A stretch of 64,000 bases of DNA, taken from the NCBI GenBank assembly GCA_034664125.1, contig JAXDIG010000046.1:62001-126000 (forward strand), written 5' to 3'. The notes under the pieces are model-generated. The model ran no database searches. It saw only the letters and a program-made list of their open reading frames with translations, and was not told where the DNA came from. Below are positions 58,575 to 64,000 of the stretch, piece by piece (positions within the stretch are counted from its first letter, which is position 1; the number at the start of each line of letters is the position of its first letter). The translations under genes were made by a program, and so were the position numbers. This DNA is from JACVRW01 sp034664125. GTDB lineage: Bacteria; Actinomycetota; Thermoleophilia; Solirubrobacterales; Thermoleophilaceae.

Positions 58575-61006
58575 TGGCGCGCCCGGAGCCCAACTGGATC
58601 ACGTTCGAGATCGACGGCAAGCAGGTGCGCGCGCCGGAGGGCGCGATGCTCGTGGACGCCGCGAAGCACGGCGACGTCGAGATCCCCTTCTTCTGTTACG
58701 AGCCCAAGCTCGGGCAGCCGGTCGGCGCGTGCCGCATGTGCCTGGTCGAGATCGAGGGCATCCCCAAGCTCCAGACGTCCTGCTCCACCCCGGTTCGCGA
58801 CGGGATGGTGGTCAACACGACCTCCGACCGCGTCAAGCACGCGCAGAACGCGGTCGTCGAGTTCCTGCTCGTGAACCACCCGCTCGACTGCCCGGTGTGC
58901 GACAAGGGCGGCGAGTGCCCGCTGCAGGACATCTCCTATGGCTGGGGCGCGGGCCGCTCGCGCTACATCGACCCCAAGCGCCACTTCAAGAAGCCGCTCG
59001 AGCTGTCCCCGCTGGTCGCGATCGACCGCGAGCGCTGCATCCTCTGCTATCGCTGCGTGCGCTTCTCGCAGGAGGTGGCGGAGGACTACCAGCTCGTGTT
59101 CCTCGACCGCGCCGACCACACCTTCGTCGGCACGCACGACGGCCGTCCGTACGTCGCCCCGTTCAGCGGCAACATCATCGAGCTGTGCCCGGTGGGCGCG
59201 CTCACCTCGACCGCCTACCGCTTCCGAGCGCGGCCCTGGGACGTCGAGGGCTCGGGCACGATCTGCACGATGTGCCCCTCGCAGTGCAACGTCGAGCTGA
59301 CGGTGCGCGACGACGTGAAGGTCGTGCGCGTGCTCGCGCGCGACAACGAGGATGTGGACGACGGCTGGCTGTGCGACAAGGGCCGCTTCGGCTACCAGGC
59401 GTTCCGGTCGCCGGAGCGGATCACCGCGCCGTTGGTGCGTGACGGCGGCTTCCTGCGCGAGGTGTCGTGGGAGCGCGCCCTCTCCGAGGCGGCCCGGGCG
59501 CTCGATCGCTCCGGTGAGCGCACGGCGGCGCTGGTGGGCGGCTTCGCCACCAACGAGGAGGGCTTCCTCGTCCAGCACCTGATGCGCAGGGGGCTCGGAT
59601 CGCCGCACGTGGACTCGCGCGTGGCCGGCCGCCTGTCGGGCGAGCACGCCCGCGCCCTGGCGCGGCCGAAGCTCTCGGCGAAGGTGTCCGACATCGACCA
59701 CGCCGACGCGATCCTCGTGCTCGACACCGAACTGGTGGAAGAGGCGCCGATCCTGGACCTGCGCGTGCGCAAGGCCGTGCGGCGCAACGGCGCGCGCCTC
59801 GTGGTGGCCTCGTCGCGGCCGTCCACCCTGGACCCCAACGCGGGCGCCGCGCTGCGCTTCGCGCCGGGCACCGCCGAGGCGGCCCTGGGCGCGCTGGCGG
59901 CCGCGCTGGGCAGTCCGCGGACCGCGTCGGGATCGCTCGAAGAGCTGGCGACGAAGGCGCGCGCCGGCGCCGAGGGCGTGCGCGCCGCCGCGGACGTCCT
60001 GCGCGACGCCGGCGACGTGGTCGTGATCTGGGGCGAGCGCGTTGGCGGCGGCGAGCGCGGCGGCCACGCGGTCGAGGCCCTGCTGGCCCTCGCCGGCGTA
60101 CTGGGGGTCGAGGACAAGGACGAGTCCGGCCTGATCGAGGTGCCGGCCGGCACGAACGGGCGCGGCCTGCGCGAGGTCGGCTGCGTGCCCACGCTGGGGC
60201 CGGGCCTCGAGGACGCCTCCGGCGAAGGCATGACCGCCGCGGACATCGCCGACGCCGACGACCTCGGAGCCGTGCTGCTCTTCGAGGCCTCGCTGCCCGA
60301 GCCCACACTGGACCGCGCGAGCGCCGTGGTCGCCTTCAGCCACTTCCACAGCGAGGAGCTGGACGAGCATGCCGACGTCGTCTTCCCGGCCGCGGTCTAC
60401 GCGGAGAAGGAGGGCACCGTCACGCACCCGGACGGCCGCCTGCAGCGGGTGCGCCAGGCGGTCGGCCACCCCAACGAGGCACGCCCTGGCTGGTGGGTCC
60501 TGGGCGAGCTGTGCGAGCGGACGGGCGCGGGGCTCGGCGTGCTGAGCGCGCCGATGGTCACCGGCCTGCTCGCCGAGGCGGTGCCCTTCTACGCGGGCAT
60601 CACGCTCGACGAGATCGGCGGGCTGGGCGTGCGCTGGCAGGAGCGCGACGCCGCTTCGGCCCTCGCCGCGGGGGAGTCCTCGACCGAGCAGCTTGCCGGG
60701 CCGCCCGCGGCGCCAGAGGGGCTGCGAGCAGCCGCAGCCCCGAGCTTCTGGGGCGGCTACGAAACCGAGCACGCGCCGTCGCTGCGCTTCCTGGCCACCG
60801 GCCCGCGCGCGGAGCTGTCCGTCGAAGACGCCCGGCTGGCCGGTGTCGAGAGCGGCGACGAGGTGCGCCTCACCGCCGGCGGCGTCTCCGTGATCGTGGT
60901 GGCGGCGGTGCGCACCGGAGTGCCCACCGGCAGCGTCTTCCTCGCGGGCGCGAGCCTTCCCGCCGAGCCCGTGGAGATCGCGGTGGCGGTGGTGGTGGAC
61001 GCCTGA
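58574..61006 (+). CDS. nuoG: NADH-quinone oxidoreductase subunit G
   Basis: 810 residues from GTG 58574. The N-terminal ferredoxin and His-Cys domains hold N1b (GACRMCLVE with flanking Cys), N5 (HPLDCPVCDKGGECPLQ) and N4 (CILCYRC...LCPVGAL). The extra cluster N7 is kept: CTMCPSQC and, 28 residues later, WLCDKG. The molybdopterin-type C-terminal part is degenerate, as in all NuoG. It overlaps nuoH by one base (TGATG). Confidence 0.96.
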   Translation: MARPEPNWITFEIDGKQVRAPEGAMLVDAAKHGDVEIPFFCYEPKLGQPVGACRMCLVEIEGIPKLQTSCSTPVRDGMVVNTTSDRVKHAQNAVVEFLLVNHPLDCPVCDKGGECPLQDISYGWGAGRSRYIDPKRHFKKPLELSPLVAIDRERCILCYRCVRFSQEVAEDYQLVFLDRADHTFVGTHDGRPYVAPFSGNIIELCPVGALTSTAYRFRARPWDVEGSGTICTMCPSQCNVELTVRDDVKVVRVLARDNEDVDDGWLCDKGRFGYQAFRSPERITAPLVRDGGFLREVSWERALSEAARALDRSGERTAALVGGFATNEEGFLVQHLMRRGLGSPHVDSRVAGRLSGEHARALARPKLSAKVSDIDHADAILVLDTELVEEAPILDLRVRKAVRRNGARLVVASSRPSTLDPNAGAALRFAPGTAEAALGALAAALGSPRTASGSLEELATKARAGAEGVRAAADVLRDAGDVVVIWGERVGGGERGGHAVEALLALAGVLGVEDKDESGLIEVPAGTNGRGLREVGCVPTLGPGLEDASGEGMTAADIADADDLGAVLLFEASLPEPTLDRASAVVAFSHFHSEELDEHADVVFPAAVYAEKEGTVTHPDGRLQRVRQAVGHPNEARPGWWVLGELCERTGAGLGVLSAPMVTGLLAEAVPFYAGITLDEIGGLGVRWQERDAASALAAGESSTEQLAGPPAAPEGLRAAAAPSFWGGYETEHAPSLRFLATGPRAELSVEDARLAGVESGDEVRLTAGGVSVIVVAAVRTGVPTGSVFLAGASLPAEPVEIAVAVVVDA

Positions 61007-61989
61007 TGCTCGAGGGCACGGTCATCCTGATCGTCAAGTCGATCGTGATCTTCGCGGTCTTCCTGCAGATCGTGCCGCTCGTGCTGCTGGGCGAGCGCAA
61101 GCTGCTCGGGCGATTCCAGTCGCGCATCGGCCCGAATCGCGTCGGCCCCAAGGGCCTCGCCCAGCCGATCGCGGACGTGCTCAAGCTGCTCTCCAAGGAA
61201 CAGTTCACGCCCGCCACGGCGGTGCCCTGGATGATGGCGATCGCGCCGGTGATCTCGGTCACCACCGCCATCGCGACGATGGCGATCATCCCGTTCGGCC
61301 CCTACGACGCCTGGGGCGGCGGCTTCGGGCTCTACGGCATCGACGTCTCGATCGGGCTGCTCTACTTCTTCGCCTTCGGCTCGCTCGCCTTCTACGGGCT
61401 GGTGCTGGGCGGCTGGGCCTCGGGATCGAAGTACTCGTTCCTCGGCGCGATGCGCGCCGCGGCGCAGCTGATCTCGTACGAGGTGGCGCTCGGCCTGTCG
61501 CTGCTCGGCGTGGCCATGACCGCCGGCTCGCTCTCGCTCGTGGACATCGTCGAGCACCAGAGCGGCATGTGGTTCGTGGTGCCGCAGTTCGTCGGCTTCT
61601 GCATCTTCATGGTGGCCGGCTTCGCGGAGACCGCCCGCGCGCCGTTCGACCTCCCCGAGGGCGACGCCGAGATCGTCGGCGGCTACAACACCGAGTTCGG
61701 CGGGATGCGCTTCGGCTCGTTCTTCATGGCCGAGTACATGGAGGTGCTGATCATCTCCGGCATCGCCGCTGCCTGCTTCTTCGGCGGGTGGCACGGGCCG
61801 GGCCCGATAGCGCTGGCCCCGCTCTGGATGCTCCTGAAGATCATCCTCGGCGCGACCTTCTTCATCTGGGTGCGCGCCTCCATGCCGCGCCTGCGCTACG
61901 ACCAGCTGATGTCATTCGGCTGGAAGGTGCTGCTGCCGCTGGCCACCCTGAACGTGCTCGCAACCGCAATCGTCCTCGTGGCGACCTAG
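61006..61989 (+). CDS. nuoH: NADH-quinone oxidoreductase subunit H
   Basis: 327 residues with eight helices, joining the membrane arm to the quinone site. Family marks are ERKLLGRFQSRIGPNRVGPKGLAQPIAD and AETARAPFDLPEGDAEIVGGYNTEF. The start ATG 61006 lies in the nuoG stop. Confidence 0.97.
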   Translation: MLEGTVILIVKSIVIFAVFLQIVPLVLLGERKLLGRFQSRIGPNRVGPKGLAQPIADVLKLLSKEQFTPATAVPWMMAIAPVISVTTAIATMAIIPFGPYDAWGGGFGLYGIDVSIGLLYFFAFGSLAFYGLVLGGWASGSKYSFLGAMRAAAQLISYEVALGLSLLGVAMTAGSLSLVDIVEHQSGMWFVVPQFVGFCIFMVAGFAETARAPFDLPEGDAEIVGGYNTEFGGMRFGSFFMAEYMEVLIISGIAAACFFGGWHGPGPIALAPLWMLLKIILGATFFIWVRASMPRLRYDQLMSFGWKVLLPLATLNVLATAIVLVAT

Positions 61990-62003
61990 GAAGTGGTGAC
62001 TTA

Positions 62004-62537
62004 GTGCCAACAGACTGGAGAGCGGCCGCCGCGCCGATCGACCGCGGCCCGGAGCCCGGCGGCGTCGGGGCGGTCTACCGCGTGTTCGGCGAGACGCTGC
62101 GCGGGCTCAAGACGACGCTCGGGCGCGTGATAGAAGGCCCGCACACGATCCAGTATCCGGAGGAGAAGACGCCGGTCTACCCGCGCTTCCGGGGCCGGCA
62201 CAAGATGCACCGCTTCGAGGACACCGGCCTCGAGAAGTGCGTCGGCTGCTCGCTGTGCGCCGCCGCGTGCCCCGCCAAGTGCATCCGCGTCGTGGCGGCC
62301 GAGAACACGCCGGACAAGCAGGTGTCGGCCGGCGAGCGCTACGCGGCGGTCTACGAGATCAACATGACCCGCTGCATCTTCTGCGGCTACTGCGAGATCG
62401 CCTGCCCCTTCGACGCGATCACCATGGGCAACGACTACGAGCTGTCCGACTACCACCGCTCGGACCTCATCTTCACCAAGGAGATGCTGATGGCCGATCC
62501 CCCCGAGCACACGCCGCTGCGGCGCGAAGGGGAGTAG
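62004..62537 (+). CDS. nuoI: NADH-quinone oxidoreductase subunit I
   Basis: 177 residues with two [4Fe-4S] clusters (N6a/N6b). The motifs are CVGCSLCAAACPAKC and CIFCGYCEIACPFDA. About 60 residues of membrane-associated N-terminus precede them. Start GTG 62004, with AGGAAG upstream. It has a 14-base gap from nuoH, the first in the operon. Confidence 0.96.
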   Translation: MPTDWRAAAAPIDRGPEPGGVGAVYRVFGETLRGLKTTLGRVIEGPHTIQYPEEKTPVYPRFRGRHKMHRFEDTGLEKCVGCSLCAAACPAKCIRVVAAENTPDKQVSAGERYAAVYEINMTRCIFCGYCEIACPFDAITMGNDYELSDYHRSDLIFTKEMLMADPPEHTPLRREGE

Positions 62538-62550
62538 CGGGACCCGGCCC

Positions 62551-63150
62551 ATGTGGTTCGAGCAGGTCCTCTTCTTCGTCGCCGGCATCGGCGCGCTGGC
62601 GGGCGCACTCGGCGTGGTCGTGGTGCGCAACCCGTTCTACTCGGTGCTCGCGCTGGTCGTCCACCTGCTGGCGCTGGCCGTCCTGTTCCTGCTCCTGCAC
62701 GCGGAGTTCATCGCCGCGGCGCAGGTGGTCGTATACGCGGGCGCCGTGATGGTGCTCTACATCTTCGTGGTCGCCTACATCGGCGGCGCGGACGAGCCGC
62801 TGCGGCCGGACGGGGGCATGCTGCACTCCTTCGGCCCGCTGTTCGCGGGCGCGATCGGCGTGGAGCTGTGCATTGCGTTCATCGCGAGCGGTCTGGACGC
62901 GCTGGACACGCGCGGGGCCGACCTCGGCGCCGGGTTCGGCTCGCCCGCTGAGATCGGCCAGCTGCTGCTGACGCGCTTCCTGGTGCCGTTCGAGGCCGCG
63001 TCGTACCTGTTGCTGGTGGCGGCGGTCGGCGCCGTCGTGCTGGCCCGGCGCCGGCGCGGGCTCGAGGACATCGGCGCGCTCGAGGAGGTCGGCGCCCCGC
63101 CGGACCGCCGGGAGCCGCCTTCGGAGACGACGCTCGAGGTGAGGGTCTAA
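62551..63150 (+). CDS. nuoJ: NADH-quinone oxidoreductase subunit J
   Basis: 199 residues with five helices. VVVRNPFYSVLALVVHLLALAVLFLLLHAEFIAAAQVVVYAGAVMVLYIFVV is the family core, with the conserved Glu and the pi-bulge region. A hydrophilic C-terminus of about 35 residues (RRRRGLEDIGALEEVG...) is longer than usual. Confidence 0.95.
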   Translation: MWFEQVLFFVAGIGALAGALGVVVVRNPFYSVLALVVHLLALAVLFLLLHAEFIAAAQVVVYAGAVMVLYIFVVAYIGGADEPLRPDGGMLHSFGPLFAGAIGVELCIAFIASGLDALDTRGADLGAGFGSPAEIGQLLLTRFLVPFEAASYLLLVAAVGAVVLARRRRGLEDIGALEEVGAPPDRREPPSETTLEVRV

Positions 63151-63155
63151 GTGCG

Positions 63156-63455
63156 ATGAACATCACCTGGTTCCTCGTCCTCTCCGCGTTCCTGTTCGTG
63201 ATCGGCGCCGCCGGGGTGTTGACGCGCCGCAACCCGTTGGTGGTGCTGCTCTGCCTCGAGCTGATGCTCAACGCCGGCAACCTCGCGCTGGTCGCCTTCT
63301 CGCGCATGCACGGCGGCCAGGCCGGTCAGGTGTTCGCCCTGATCGTGATGGTGATCGCGGCCTGTGAGGTCGTGATCGGGCTCGGGATCATCGTCGCGAT
63401 GTACCGCAACCGCCTGCCGATCGACATCGACGAGATGTCCGAGCTGCGCGGATGA
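63156..63455 (+). CDS. nuoK: NADH-quinone oxidoreductase subunit K
   Basis: 99 residues, three helices. The two key Glu residues are seen in LVVLLCLELMLNAGNLALVAF and in VIAACEVVIGLGIIVAMYR. It forms part of an antiporter-like channel. The final bases overlap nuoL (ATGA). Confidence 0.96.
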   Translation: MNITWFLVLSAFLFVIGAAGVLTRRNPLVVLLCLELMLNAGNLALVAFSRMHGGQAGQVFALIVMVIAACEVVIGLGIIVAMYRNRLPIDIDEMSELRG

Positions 63456-64000
63456 GCGGCACGTCCTACGGCTGGCTCGTGCTCGCGTTCCCGCTCGCCG
63501 GGACGCTGGTGATCGCGTTCGGCTGGCTGCGTCCGGGCGGGCTGCCCGGGCGCTTGCCCGGTTGGATCGCGAGCGGGGCGATCCTGGGCGCCTTCCTGTC
63601 GTCGATCGGCGCGCTGATCGAGCTCCAGGACCAGCCCGAGGACGCGCGCTCGCTCGTCGACTCCGCCTGGACCTACGCCTCGACCGGCGACTTCAAGGTC
63701 GACCTGTCGATCCTGGTCGACCCGCTCTCGGTGTTCATGTGCCTCGTGGTCAGCGGCGTGTCGTTCCTGATCCACGTCTACTCGGTCGCGTACATGGACG
63801 GCGACCGCGGCTACCACCGCTACTTCGCCTACCTCAACTTCTTCGTCTTCTCGATGCTGCTGCTGGTGCTGGCGGCCAACTTCGTGGTGCTGATCGTGGG
63901 CTGGGCGTTCGTCGGCGCCGCCTCCTACCTGCTGATCTCGTTCTGGTACCGGCGCGAGACGGCCACCCGCGCCGGCATCAAGGCGTTCGTGATCAACGTG
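63452..64000 (+). CDS. nuoL: NADH-quinone oxidoreductase subunit L (5' part)
   Basis: The first 183 residues of the largest antiporter-like subunit; the rest lies outside. Helices start MSGTSYGWLVLAFPLAG. VDPLSVFMCLVVSGVSFLIHVYSVAYM and YFAYLNFFVFSMLLLVLAANFVVLIVGWAFVGAASYLLISFWY are family core. The reading frame is open to the window edge. The start ATG overlaps nuoK. Confidence 0.95.
   Translation, partial: MSGTSYGWLVLAFPLAGTLVIAFGWLRPGGLPGRLPGWIASGAILGAFLSSIGALIELQDQPEDARSLVDSAWTYASTGDFKVDLSILVDPLSVFMCLVVSGVSFLIHVYSVAYMDGDRGYHRYFAYLNFFVFSMLLLVLAANFVVLIVGWAFVGAASYLLISFWYRRETATRAGIKAFVINV

Noticed and set aside
58571..60772. A 733-codon minus-strand frame opposite nuoG
   Set aside because: It has no motif or sensible composition, and the plus-strand NuoG clusters are all intact.

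Overview
The window is very GC-rich, gene-dense chromosomal DNA from an actinobacterium. The best guess is class Thermoleophilia (Solirubrobacterales-like), for four reasons. GTG and TTG starts are frequent. There is an F420-type luciferase-like oxidoreductase. The nuo operon is long, in actinobacterial order and tightly overlapped. Two large secreted oxidases end in a C-terminal beta-sandwich domain that I associate with surface proteins of that class. The placement is inference. I see no phage, insertion sequence, CRISPR array or origin, and no intergenic gap exceeds about 300 bases.

Layout. 1-3375 (minus strand) is a translationally coupled operon: 3,5-diaminohexanoate dehydrogenase, a hot-dog thioesterase-like protein, a 3-keto-5-aminohexanoate cleavage enzyme, a TetR regulator and an LD-carboxypeptidase cut by the window edge. 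Its promoter has a TTGACA -35 and is flanked by two related operator-like sites. 3.6-15.5 kb holds two paralogous secreted copper-radical (glyoxal/galactose-oxidase-like) oxidases. A CsoR copper sensor lies just before the second. A Rieske oxygenase, a histone-deacetylase-like amidohydrolase, a DUF3237 protein, an SRPBCC-alcohol dehydrogenase pair and a DedA protein are nearby. 15.6-28.4 kb has an OmpR/HK pair, UppP, a PspC protein and a divergent set of a DUF3131/glycoamylase-like glucanase, a GH3 beta-glucosidase and a subtilase. It also has a six-repeat secreted protein and a DesK/NarL-type two-component pair. 28.4-37.8 kb has tRNA-Arg, YidC, an NRAMP-like transporter with altered metal-site residues, a methyltransferase behind two 26-bp direct repeats, an AraC regulator, an S15/CocE peptidase, an LLM oxidoreductase and a GSA-like aminotransferase. 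37.8-46.7 kb has DinB, tRNA-Ser(GCU), an ECF sigma/O6-alkylguanine transferase pair, an unusual L,D-transpeptidase with a cytoplasmic sigma-region-4-like HTH, tRNA-Ser(UGA), a short CDF protein, a flavin oxidase, a GNAT, SerRS and a divergent cytochrome c / cupredoxin lipoprotein pair. 46.8-53.6 kb has an RsbW-like kinase, then a DUF4331-TPR-NicO-NiCoT operon apparently devoted to metal handling, an alpha/beta hydrolase and a small membrane protein. 53.66-64.0 kb is nuoABCDEFGHIJK and the start of nuoL.

How it fits together. Most genes are chromosomal housekeeping or saprophyte functions: respiration, envelope synthesis, extracellular polymer breakdown and copper/nickel handling. The items I find most unusual are the membrane-spanning HTH-L,D-transpeptidase, the coupled DUF4331/TPR/NicO/NiCoT operon, the lysine-type operon with a thioesterase-like gene where Kal would be expected, the AraC-type direct repeats and the NRAMP homologue with substituted site residues.
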